Below the pieces are notes generated by a model. That model saw only the letters and a program-made list of their open reading frames with translations. It had not been told where the DNA came from and did not search any database. Below are positions 8,396-16,135 of a stretch of 42,774 bases of DNA, piece after piece. The translations under genes were made by a program, and so were the position numbers. Every line of letters begins with the position of its first letter. The stretch's first letter is position 1. Source of the DNA: Eubacterium sp. (GTDB taxonomy: Bacteria; Bacillota; Clostridia; Peptostreptococcales; Anaerovoracaceae); assembly GCA_017511535.1 (NCBI GenBank), contig JAFWJS010000055.1:1-42774 (forward strand), written 5' to 3'.

Positions 8396-9020
8396 AAAAA
8401 CATTGATCATAACAAGCCTTGTAACGATCATACCTGCGGTCATAGGAGCAGTCCTGTGGGACCGTCTGCCGGACGTCATGGCGACACATTTCGGACTGGA
8501 TAATACGCCTGACGGATTCAGCAACAAAGTCTTTACTGTATTTGGTATACCTGCAATAATGCTTGCGCTGCTGTGGGCATGCGCGTTTATAACAGCGCAC
8601 GATCCGAAAAAGCAGAATATCAGCAGGAAAATGTTCTCGCTTGTTCTCTGGATCATTCCGGTGATATCGCTTCTGATGGCTGCGATATTATATCCGTATA
8701 ATCTTGGATACAGGATGGATATGACATTCATCATGGGTATCGTGATAGGCCTGATGTTCGTGATCACCGGGAATTACATGCCCAAGGCAAGGCGTAATTA
8801 TACGATAGGGATCAAGGTGCCTTGGACCCTTGCGGATGACGATAACTGGGACCGTACGCACAGGCTCGCGGGATTCGTCTGGGTCGCAGGAGGGCTTTCT
8901 GTTCTGGCAATGACTTTCATGGGCATAGGAAACCTTGCAGCCGTGATCATAAGCGTGACTGTGATCATGGTTTTGATACCAGTTGTCTATTCATTTGTGT
9001 TATATTTAAATAAACGATAA
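8379..9020 (+). CDS. sdpI: SdpI-family membrane protein
   Basis: A 213-residue membrane protein with about six predicted membrane helices. The N-terminal half has the DUF1648 pattern (LPDVMATHFGLDNTPDGF after the first helix) and the C-terminal half has the SdpI signature NYMPKARRNYTIGIKVPW followed by DDDNWDRTHRLAG. AAAGGAGGTGA lies just before the ATG at 8379; a GTG at 8370 lies inside that ribosome binding site and is rejected. In B. subtilis SdpI gives immunity to the SDP toxin and acts as a sensor with SdpR. No SdpABC toxin genes lie in this window, so here it may sense or resist a foreign toxin. The next gene, azlC, follows after 27 bases without a terminator. Confidence 0.9.
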   Translation: MLKENRKTLIITSLVTIIPAVIGAVLWDRLPDVMATHFGLDNTPDGFSNKVFTVFGIPAIMLALLWACAFITAHDPKKQNISRKMFSLVLWIIPVISLLMAAILYPYNLGYRMDMTFIMGIVIGLMFVITGNYMPKARRNYTIGIKVPWTLADDDNWDRTHRLAGFVWVAGGLSVLAMTFMGIGNLAAVIISVTVIMVLIPVVYSFVLYLNKR

Positions 9021-9047
9021 ACCGAAGATCGGAGCTGATCCTGAATT

Positions 9048-9755
9048 ATGTTTTCTGTCAGAAAAGCATTCTATATGTCGATACCTGTGATGGCAGGGTA
9101 CGTGGTACTTGGCACGGGTTTTGGCATTCTCATGGATAAGGCAGGCTATGGGGTCCTTTGGTCTTTTGCCATGAGCATGCTCATATTTGCCGGATCGATG
9201 CAGTATGTGGGCATAGGGCTGCTCACAGGAGGCGCTTCTGTTCTGACGACGATAATAACTACTGTAATGGTGAATGCGAGGCACCTGTTCTACAGTATTT
9301 CCATGATCGGCAGGTATAGAGACGCCGGCAGGTACAAGCCCTATCTGATCTTTGCGCTTACTGATGAGACATATTCTATACTCTCCAGTGATAATACGGA
9401 GTTCGACGATCAGGAAGAGCTGAACAGATACAGATTCTTTCTGTCGCTCTTCAACCAGAGCTACTGGGTCGCGGGAAGCGTTTTCGGCAGCCTGATAGGC
9501 GATGTGCTGCCGTTCTCCACTGATGGGATAGAGTTCAGCATGACAGCTCTTTTCACAGCGTCATTCGTAGAACAGTGGCTGACGTCGGATGACCATATAC
9601 CGGCGGTGACAGGTCTGCTGGGGACAGCGGCGTGTCTTCTGGTCTTCGGGACAGAAAACTTTCTGATACCGGCGATGCTTCTTATAACGTTCATACTCAC
9701 GGTCCTTCGCGGAAGGCTGGACAGGACAGACAGCAGGAAGGAGGCGCAGCGATGA
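9048..9755 (+). CDS. azlC: AzlC-family amino-acid exporter, large subunit
   Basis: A 235-residue integral membrane protein. The AzlC pattern is clear: AFYMSIPVMAGYVVLGTGFGILMDKAGYG at the start, then FAGSMQYVGIGLL and NARHLFYSISM. With AzlD it forms a branched-chain amino-acid export system, first seen through azaleucine resistance. Its stop codon overlaps the azlD start codon (ATGA), the usual coupled arrangement. The ribosome binding site is weak (GGAG, 13 bases from the ATG), which suggests dependence on translation or transcription from sdpI. It appears to be in the same operon as sdpR-sdpI, which is an unusual association. Confidence 0.92.
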   Translation: MFSVRKAFYMSIPVMAGYVVLGTGFGILMDKAGYGVLWSFAMSMLIFAGSMQYVGIGLLTGGASVLTTIITTVMVNARHLFYSISMIGRYRDAGRYKPYLIFALTDETYSILSSDNTEFDDQEELNRYRFFLSLFNQSYWVAGSVFGSLIGDVLPFSTDGIEFSMTALFTASFVEQWLTSDDHIPAVTGLLGTAACLLVFGTENFLIPAMLLITFILTVLRGRLDRTDSRKEAQR

Positions 9756-10075
9756 CAGGAGATATGCATTCTGCAGTCCTCATAGCGGTCATGGCGGCGT
9801 GCACTATACTTCTTAGGGCGCTTCCTTTTATCGTGTTCAGGAACAATACGCCGGGCTATGTGATATATCTTGGGGAAGTGCTTCCGCCCGCGCTTATCGG
9901 GATGCTTGTGATCTACTGCCTCAGAGAAGTCAGCTTCACTGCCGCGCCTTTCGGTATTCCTGAGGTTATCGCTGCTTCAGCGGTCATAGCGCTGCAGGCA
10001 TGGAGGCGCAATTCGGTAGTCAGCATACTTGCAGGAACTGCAGTGTATATGATACTGATGCAGACAGTATTTTAG
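9752..10075 (+). CDS. azlD: AzlD-family amino-acid exporter, small subunit
   Basis: A 107-residue membrane protein with about three to four helices, the usual AzlD size. Typical elements are the early ILLRALPFIVF helix and GEVLPPALIGMLVIYCL. The ATG at 9752 overlaps the azlC stop by four bases and has AAGGAGG seven bases upstream. It should act with AzlC in branched-chain amino-acid export. It is the last gene of the sdpR-led operon; no strong terminator follows, only a short CCGG inverted repeat. Confidence 0.9.
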   Translation: MTGDMHSAVLIAVMAACTILLRALPFIVFRNNTPGYVIYLGEVLPPALIGMLVIYCLREVSFTAAPFGIPEVIAASAVIALQAWRRNSVVSILAGTAVYMILMQTVF

Positions 10076-10118
10076 CCGGTTGCTGCTGCCGGATAAACAA
10101 ATCAGTCAGGCAGTATAG

Positions 10119-10124
10119 TATAAT
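10119..10124 (+). promoter_or_regulatory. Probable -10 box of the vanX-like gene
   Basis: A perfect TATAAT without an obvious -35 box. It predicts a transcription start near 10131, which would make the ATG at 10130 unusable and supports translation from 10157. Confidence 0.5.
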
Positions 10125-10156
10125 GATATATGAAAAAGAGCGGAAGGAGGCAGAAG

Positions 10157-10822
10157 ATGCCGGACGATTATAAAAAGCATGTCACAGCGGACACTTCTGA
10201 TTTCGTACTGATTTCAGATTATGTGCCCGGTATCGTGCAGGAGATAAGGTACTACTCGACATATAATTTTATAGGCGACAGGATAGACGGATATGAAGAG
10301 CCATGTTCGCTTCTCACCAAAGAAGCCGCCAGAGCCCTGAAATCTGTAAGCAATGAAGTCAATGTGATGGGATACCGTCTGAAAGTGTTCGACGCCTACA
10401 GACCGGCATCTGCTGTAAGACAGTTCGTGATGTGGGGGATAGAGGATACTGATATACGCATGAAGCCATATTTCTATCCCGGGCTTGAGAAGCAGGAGCT
10501 CTTCTCGAAAGGATATATAGCGAAGCAGTCGTCACACAGCAGGGGAAGTACCGTGGATCTTACGCTGCTTGATATGAAAACAGGGAAAGAACTCGATATG
10601 GGGAGTCCGTTTGACCTGTTCAGCGAGCTTTCACATCCTGATTATCAGGGAGATAAAATAACCAAGAAGCAGTACGCGAACAGGATGCTCCTGCAGAACG
10701 CAATGATCCGCGGCGGGTTCGAGCCGATAGACTGCGAGTGGTGGCACTTCACGCTGAAAGACGAACCATTTCCTGATACTTATTTCGAATTTCCTGTATC
10801 ATCAGAATATCTGAAAAAATAG
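10157..10822 (+). CDS. D-alanyl-D-alanine dipeptidase, VanX family (M15D)
   Basis: A 221-residue zinc dipeptidase that splits D-Ala-D-Ala. The metal site is intact: H127 and D134 in SSHSRGSTVDL and H197 in EWWHF, with E194 as catalytic base. FDAYRPASAVRQF carries the conserved substrate-binding arginine. The start at 10157 is preferred because AAGGAGG lies six bases upstream and the probable -10 box would place the transcription start at the alternative ATG 10130. No signal peptide is seen, so it acts in the cytoplasm. No vanH, vanA/B ligase or VanRS genes are nearby, so a vancomycin-resistance role is not supported; turnover of D-Ala-D-Ala in cell-wall recycling is more likely. Confidence 0.9.
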   Translation: MPDDYKKHVTADTSDFVLISDYVPGIVQEIRYYSTYNFIGDRIDGYEEPCSLLTKEAARALKSVSNEVNVMGYRLKVFDAYRPASAVRQFVMWGIEDTDIRMKPYFYPGLEKQELFSKGYIAKQSSHSRGSTVDLTLLDMKTGKELDMGSPFDLFSELSHPDYQGDKITKKQYANRMLLQNAMIRGGFEPIDCEWWHFTLKDEPFPDTYFEFPVSSEYLKK

Positions 10823-10875
10823 ACAGGTTCCGTATGAAAAATGTTTTTTTTAAATACAAACAATCATAAAAGTGG

Positions 10876-10881
10876 TAGAAT
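10876..10881 (+). promoter_or_regulatory. Possible -10 box of the partner-switch operon
   Basis: TAGAAT lies 45 bases before the STAS gene start in an AT-rich stretch. The -35 region is poor for sigma-A, so another sigma factor or activator is possible. No terminator separates it clearly from the dipeptidase gene. Confidence 0.35.
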
Positions 10882-10920
10882 ATATTCGTATTAGAGTACA
10901 CATCATGAGGTGAATGTTTT

Positions 10921-11217
10921 ATGGAAATCAAGATGACAAAAGAAGAAGATCAGCTGACAGTCGCAGTAGAAGGAAGACTTGACACGCTCACATCTCCTGA
11001 TCTGGAAAAACAGCTGAAGCCGGAGCTTGACAGTCTTAAGAAGCTTACGTTCGATTTTGCCGGACTGGACTACATATCAAGCGCAGGCCTCAGAGTCCTT
11101 CTGATGGCAGCGCAGGCCATGGAAGATAAAGGCGAAATGATAGTCAGAAACGTCAACAGCGATATAATGGATATATTTGAAGTTACAGGCTTTGTCGATA
11201 TCCTTAAGATCGAATGA
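10921..11217 (+). CDS. STAS-domain anti-sigma factor antagonist (SpoIIAA/RsbV-like)
   Basis: A 98-residue single STAS domain. It follows the RsbV/SpoIIAA plan: an N-terminal strand pair, EGRLDTLTSPDLEKQL, a hydrophobic strand LTFDFAGLDYISSAGLRVLL and a C-terminal helix. The phosphorylatable serine is expected in ISSAG, most likely S54. GAGGTGAATGTTTT precedes the ATG. In partner switching, the unphosphorylated antagonist frees a target from a kinase, and a PP2C phosphatase reactivates it; the phosphatase gene follows two bases after this stop codon. The target in this locus is not evident because no sigma factor gene lies nearby. Confidence 0.92.
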   Translation: MEIKMTKEEDQLTVAVEGRLDTLTSPDLEKQLKPELDSLKKLTFDFAGLDYISSAGLRVLLMAAQAMEDKGEMIVRNVNSDIMDIFEVTGFVDILKIE

Positions 11218-11218
11218 C

Positions 11219-12859
11219 ATGAAAACAAATCACAGAAAGCGCAAAGTGTCTGACAGCATAGTGTTTAAAAGCCTTTTCGGCATCACTGTGCTGCTCATTG
11301 TCTTTGCGGCAGCAATAGGTGTGATCGGCTACAGAGCCTTCTCTGAAGCCATTATGGAGCAATATGCAGACGGGGCGTTTCATACAGCCGAGTCTGCATC
11401 TCTTTTAATTGATAAAGACAGGATAGATGAACTTGCTGAGAGTGAAGGAAAGACTGAAGAATACAGAAAGACGTGGAACGCTGTAGACAGCCTGTGTAAT
11501 TCGCAGGGAGCGACATTCATATATGTCATACAGCCTGACGTTACGGATTATGCTCATATAACGTTTATCATATCAACTATGAACAGGAACAGTCATTATG
11601 ACCTGTATGATTTCGGATATGTGAGAGAAACGACGAATGATGAATACCGTGAGAAATACAGGAGGCTGTATGAGCACAAGAGCGGAAATGAGCTGGTTCT
11701 CAGGAACACAGGATATATAGAGACAGATCCGCATATCACGGCAATGATACCGCTTAATGATACCAACGGTGATACCAAGGCTATTCTGTGTGTACAGCGG
11801 CAGATGGACAAGCTCGTCGAAGTACGGCATAATCAGCTCAGCAAAGTCCTGATCGCGCTGCTGATCACGCTGATACTGGTGATAGCAGGTCAGTGGATGA
11901 TCCTGAACAAATGGCTCATCAAGCCTGTAGTGAAGATCACCAAAGAAGCAGGACGATTCGCTGAAGAAAATGTTCAGTCGGACGAAAAGCTTACAGATAC
12001 GATAAAAACTGATGATGAGATAGGCCTGCTTGCAGGATCCATAGATGATATGGAAGAGCAGGTAAACGAATACGTGAAGAATCTCACCGAAGTCACGAAG
12101 GAAAACGAGCGGATAGGAACTGAGCTTGGCCTTGCGGAACGGATACAGAGAGAAATGCTCCCAGGTAAGTTCCCGGCTTTCCCTGAGTATGACCAGTTCT
12201 CGCTGTATGCTTCTATGGAGCCGGCGAGAGAAGTCGGCGGAGATTTTTACGATTTCTTTCTGGTGGATCCTGACCATCTTTGCCTTGTTATCGCTGACGT
12301 CTCAGGAAAAGGAGTACCTGCTGCACTGTTCATGATGGCGACGAAGATAATGGTCGCGGATATGGTCAGGACAGGGAGATCTCCTGCTGATGTGCTTAGC
12401 AGCGTGAACAAAGCCATATGCGAGAACAATAAAGAGAAAATGTTCGTTACGGTATGGCTCGGTATACTTGAGATATCCACCGGCAGGCTTACCTGTGGTA
12501 ATGCGGGGCACGAGTATCCCGCCATTATGTATCCGGGAGATGATTACGAGCTCCTTAAAGACGATCATTGTTTCGTCATAGGCGCCATGAAGAACATCCG
12601 GTACAGAGAATACGACCTGACACTTAAGAAGGGGTCCAGGGTGTTCGTGTATACTGACGGGATCCCGGAAGCTGTGAACGAAAATAATGAAATGTTCGGT
12701 ACAGGCCGCATGCTCGATGTGATCAATGAAAATAAGGGGAAAAACACTGAAGATGAAATAAAGGCTGTACGCGACGCAGTTTATTCGTTTACAGGAGACG
12801 CGGAGCGCTTTGATGATATGACTATGCTGTGTCTGGAATATAAAGGAAAGCGTGACTGA
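11219..12859 (+). CDS. Membrane-bound HAMP and SpoIIE-type PP2C phosphatase (RsbU-like)
   Basis: A 546-residue sensor phosphatase. Order: cytoplasmic tail, membrane helix about 19-42, an extracytoplasmic region of about 165 residues, second helix about 209-231, HAMP linker about 231-285, then the SpoIIE/PP2C domain from about 300. Metal-site motifs are complete: EVGGDFYDFF near 340, DVSGKGVPAALF with D360, GNAGHEYP, YTDGIPEAVN and a final DDMTMLCL. It should dephosphorylate the STAS protein encoded just upstream in response to an external or envelope signal. The ATG at 11219 directly follows the STAS stop codon, and no strong ribosome binding site is seen, so translation is likely coupled. 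The next gene begins two bases after its stop. Confidence 0.92.
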   Translation: MKTNHRKRKVSDSIVFKSLFGITVLLIVFAAAIGVIGYRAFSEAIMEQYADGAFHTAESASLLIDKDRIDELAESEGKTEEYRKTWNAVDSLCNSQGATFIYVIQPDVTDYAHITFIISTMNRNSHYDLYDFGYVRETTNDEYREKYRRLYEHKSGNELVLRNTGYIETDPHITAMIPLNDTNGDTKAILCVQRQMDKLVEVRHNQLSKVLIALLITLILVIAGQWMILNKWLIKPVVKITKEAGRFAEENVQSDEKLTDTIKTDDEIGLLAGSIDDMEEQVNEYVKNLTEVTKENERIGTELGLAERIQREMLPGKFPAFPEYDQFSLYASMEPAREVGGDFYDFFLVDPDHLCLVIADVSGKGVPAALFMMATKIMVADMVRTGRSPADVLSSVNKAICENNKEKMFVTVWLGILEISTGRLTCGNAGHEYPAIMYPGDDYELLKDDHCFVIGAMKNIRYREYDLTLKKGSRVFVYTDGIPEAVNENNEMFGTGRMLDVINENKGKNTEDEIKAVRDAVYSFTGDAERFDDMTMLCLEYKGKRD

Positions 12860-12861
12860 AT

Positions 12862-14619
12862 TTGAAGACTGATTCAAGAATGATAACAAAGCTGTTTTTC
12901 AGTCTGCTTCCGATCCAGATAATGATGGTCGCCATAGGAAGCGTCAATTCCATTATCGACGGTATGATGGCGAGCAACTTCATAGGCCCTGAAGCAATGG
13001 CGATAACGGGTCTGTATATGCCGGTCATAAAGATCATAGAGACATTGAATACTGTGCTCCTCGGCGGCTCACAGATACTGTGCGGGCAGTTTCTGGGGAA
13101 GAACCAGATAGACAGGACAAGAGGCGTGTTCTCGCTGGATATGACGCTGATATGCTTAACGGCGCTGATCATCACAGCAGTCTGCTATGCCATGCCTGAT
13201 ACTCTGGCCGGTATACTCGGAGGTAATTCAGAAGTCAGGCAGGGACTCGTAAGATATATAACAGGTATATCTGCAGGACTTCTTCCGCAGATGCTGGGGG
13301 TGCAGCTTACAGCTTTCCTTCAGATAGAACAGCAGGAAAAGCGCACATATGCCGGTATGGCCGCCATGATGGCCACCAATCTCTCACTCGACTATCTGTT
13401 TATAAAAGTGCTCGGATGGGGGATGTTCGGGCTGGGTCTTGCGACAACGGTCAGCTACATAGTATTCTTCCTGGTGCTCGGATCGTTCTATTTCAGCAGG
13501 AAGGCTGTTATAAGATTTGACAGAAGCCTCATCAGATGGAATGACATAGTTCCTGTACTGATGATCGGTATGCCGGGAGCGCTGGTGACATTCTGTCTTG
13601 CGATAAGAGGCGTCACTCTTAACGCACTTCTTCTCAGGACAGCAGGAAACGACGGCCTTTCGGCGCTGGCGGCGCTCAATTCAGCCGGATATCTCCTGTA
13701 CGCGGTGACAGCAGGTATAGCGGCTGCTGTGAGACTTCTCGCAAGCGTGTATATCGGTGAGGAAGACAGAACAAGTCTGATAACAGTAATGAAAGATGCG
13801 CTTCTGAAAGGCGTGCCTGTTGTGTGTATGATCGCAGCCGCAGTGTTGGCGCTGGCACACCCGTTAACATATATGTTTTACAAGGATACAGCCTCCAATG
13901 TGTTTTACCTCACTGAATGGCTGTTCAGGATATTCCCGTTCTCAATGCCGCTGTCAGCCGTATGCGTTACTTTCATAAACTACTATCAGTGCCTTGGACG
14001 GATGAAGATCGTGAATCTTCTTTCGGCTTCTGACGGGGTGATTGGTATAGGGATCGCGAGTCTGACGCTGGCGCCGCTTTACGGAGCGATAGGGATATGG
14101 GCCGCTCATGTGGTAAACGGTATAATCACTACAGCGATAATAATCGGGTATGCGGTATGGATGAACAAGAGGTTCCCGAGCTCGATCGAAGACCTCATGA
14201 CGCTTCCGGAGGGATTCGGGGTCCCGGAAGACAAGAGGATCGATATATCGATACATGATGCTGAAGAGGTAACGGACACATCAAGACTGATCATGGAGTT
14301 CTGTGACAGAAACGGCGTAGACAGGAAGAGATCGTACTACGCAGGGCTGTGTATGGAAGAGATGGCAGCTAATGTAGTCGAGCACGGCTTTGACGACGGG
14401 AAGAGACATTCTGCGGATGTGCGCGTCGTATATAAGGATGACGAGCTGGTATTAAGGATAAGCGACGACTGCAGGGCTTTTGATCCTAAGGAGAAACTTG
14501 ACCTTGTAGACAATACCGACGTCACGAAAAATATAGGGCTCAGGATGGTGCAGCGCCTCGCGAAGAGCATGTCTTATACGAACATGATGGGGCTGAACGT
14601 GCTGACTATGACAATATAA
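12862..14619 (+). CDS. MATE-family transporter fused to a GHKL (RsbW-like) ATPase domain
   Basis: A 585-residue fusion. Residues 1 to about 450 form a MATE/MOP-superfamily transporter with about a dozen membrane helices; PIQIMMVAIGSVNSIIDGMMASNFIG at the start and GGSQILCGQFLGKNQ are typical. After VWMNKRFPS the chain becomes cytoplasmic and forms a GHKL domain: N-box MEEMAANVVEHGF with N504, a G1-like ISDDCRAFDP where the usual glycine is Cys, and a G2-like KNIGLRMVQRLAKSM. Such domains bind ATP and phosphorylate STAS antagonists. The TTG at 12862 is taken as start, with AAAGGAAAG upstream; an ATG at 12880 is the alternative. Its position between the phosphatase and other kinase genes suggests the transporter is part of the partner switch. 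Confidence 0.85.
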   Translation: MKTDSRMITKLFFSLLPIQIMMVAIGSVNSIIDGMMASNFIGPEAMAITGLYMPVIKIIETLNTVLLGGSQILCGQFLGKNQIDRTRGVFSLDMTLICLTALIITAVCYAMPDTLAGILGGNSEVRQGLVRYITGISAGLLPQMLGVQLTAFLQIEQQEKRTYAGMAAMMATNLSLDYLFIKVLGWGMFGLGLATTVSYIVFFLVLGSFYFSRKAVIRFDRSLIRWNDIVPVLMIGMPGALVTFCLAIRGVTLNALLLRTAGNDGLSALAALNSAGYLLYAVTAGIAAAVRLLASVYIGEEDRTSLITVMKDALLKGVPVVCMIAAAVLALAHPLTYMFYKDTASNVFYLTEWLFRIFPFSMPLSAVCVTFINYYQCLGRMKIVNLLSASDGVIGIGIASLTLAPLYGAIGIWAAHVVNGIITTAIIIGYAVWMNKRFPSSIEDLMTLPEGFGVPEDKRIDISIHDAEEVTDTSRLIMEFCDRNGVDRKRSYYAGLCMEEMAANVVEHGFDDGKRHSADVRVVYKDDELVLRISDDCRAFDPKEKLDLVDNTDVTKNIGLRMVQRLAKSMSYTNMMGLNVLTMTI

Positions 14620-14636
14620 CGGCAGGGAAGAAAGGC

Positions 14637-16118
14637 ATGAATAAGAAAACAGTTGTTATATCAGGAATAATATTGACCATCGTTTGTCTGGCAGCGATAT
14701 TTATATTCGGCAGGACGAATACCTTGATCTGCAGCTTATACGGACGGACCAGCAGAAATGCTGACGACTATGAAGTCACTTTGAAAAGCGAAAATGATGC
14801 TGTCAGGGCGGCAGGAAAGCGGATTGACGGTAATAGACTTATTGTAGAGCTGCAGGGTGTCAGAGAAGGTGTAGCCGACATAGAGATCACAGGGCCTGAA
14901 GATTACAGCGATTTTCACTTCGTTTATGTCCATCCGTTTGGAATAATCACTGAAGGCGGATATCTCGGTAAAATGAACGGAGGCTCAGCTATACCGGTAT
15001 GTCTTACGGTTTTTATCCTGATACTTCTCATGTACTGTATATCTAAATACAGAAAAGATGTGAAGGAAAACCTGTATCAGTATAAGAATATCGGAGATCT
15101 CGGTATCATAGTGTTCCTGGCGGTGACTTTGATCACTATGATCCCGAATATAATGAACTATTCGGGGATAGAAGATGCGACGCGGTCAGCGCTTTACAAA
15201 GCAGAGGAATTCACCTGGGTCACGTTCCCTCTGGCTGCTGTGCTGGCAGTACTCGTTACTGTAAGCAATATAAATCTTATGCGGAAAGAGGGGCGGAACT
15301 GGAAAAATATGCTGGGCTGCATCCTCGGCATCCTGCTCCTTGCAAGTACCGTATTTCCATGGCTGCTCAGTGAATATCTCCAGAGAACCATGATCGTCGA
15401 CGTGCATAATCAGAACGGCACAGCGCTTTATGTGGAGATGATGACGGAAGGTACCATATCTGCTGTAGTGGCATATATCGAATGTATACTTATAGGGACT
15501 GTAGCTTTCGGTATCAAGGCGGCGAAGCATATACCTGAATTCAATAAAGATTATATCCTTATCCTTGGCTGCCAGGTAAGGAAGGACGGGACGCTTACCC
15601 CGCTGCTCAGAGGCAGGGCTGACAGGGCTATGGACTTTGCCGCGATGCAGAAGAAAGAAACAGGGAAAGATATCGTGTTCGTTCCATCGGGAGGAAAAGG
15701 CCGGGATGAAGTGATAAGTGAAGGAGACGCGGTAGCAAAGTACCTTGCGGACAGCGGTATACCCGAAGAGCGGATCCTGACTGAAAGAGAGTCTAAGAAT
15801 ACATATGAAAATTTCAGCAGGTCTCTCAGCCTCATCAGGGAACGTGAGCAGGAGAACAGCGGCAGGGAAGATCCGAAGCTCGCTTTTTCCACGACTAACT
15901 ATCATGTGCTCAGATCGGGTCTTATCGCGCTTTCACAGGGAGTCAGAGCTGAAGGGATCGGCAGCCCGACAAAGAGCTATTTCTGGATAAACGCATTCAT
16001 CAGGGAGTTCATAGCGACTCTGTATTCAGAGAGGAAAAAACATATTACGATAGTACTCGTGTTGATGGCTGTTACAGCATCGATGGTCGGTGTTTTATAT
16101 ATAGCGAACAACCACTGA
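14637..16118 (+). CDS. DUF218 (YdcF/ElyC/SanA-like) protein with polytopic membrane region
   Basis: A 493-residue protein. Residues 1 to about 300 hold a first membrane helix (5-23), a soluble outer domain of about 95 residues, and roughly five further helices. The DUF218 domain covers about 308-465: DYILILGCQVRKDGTLTPLL, RGRADRAMDFA, VPSGGKGRDEVISEG, RESKNTYENF and FSTTNYHVLRSG. A last helix lies at about 470-490. Relatives ElyC and SanA in enteric bacteria affect envelope integrity and lipid-carrier use; the biochemical activity remains unclear. It is translated 17 bases after the MATE fusion and 17 bases before the kinase gene, so it clearly belongs to the same operon, which hints at an envelope role for the module. 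Confidence 0.85.
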   Translation: MNKKTVVISGIILTIVCLAAIFIFGRTNTLICSLYGRTSRNADDYEVTLKSENDAVRAAGKRIDGNRLIVELQGVREGVADIEITGPEDYSDFHFVYVHPFGIITEGGYLGKMNGGSAIPVCLTVFILILLMYCISKYRKDVKENLYQYKNIGDLGIIVFLAVTLITMIPNIMNYSGIEDATRSALYKAEEFTWVTFPLAAVLAVLVTVSNINLMRKEGRNWKNMLGCILGILLLASTVFPWLLSEYLQRTMIVDVHNQNGTALYVEMMTEGTISAVVAYIECILIGTVAFGIKAAKHIPEFNKDYILILGCQVRKDGTLTPLLRGRADRAMDFAAMQKKETGKDIVFVPSGGKGRDEVISEGDAVAKYLADSGIPEERILTERESKNTYENFSRSLSLIREREQENSGREDPKLAFSTTNYHVLRSGLIALSQGVRAEGIGSPTKSYFWINAFIREFIATLYSERKKHITIVLVLMAVTASMVGVLYIANNH

Positions 16119-16135
16119 CGGATAGTGAGGATATT

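Noticed and set aside
10130..10156. Earlier start codon for the VanX-like gene
   Set aside because: It coincides with the expected transcription start and lacks a ribosome binding site, while AAGGAGG sits before the ATG at 10157.
10157..10822. Vancomycin-resistance gene cluster
   Set aside because: Only the dipeptidase is present; the ligase, dehydrogenase and two-component genes are missing from the window.
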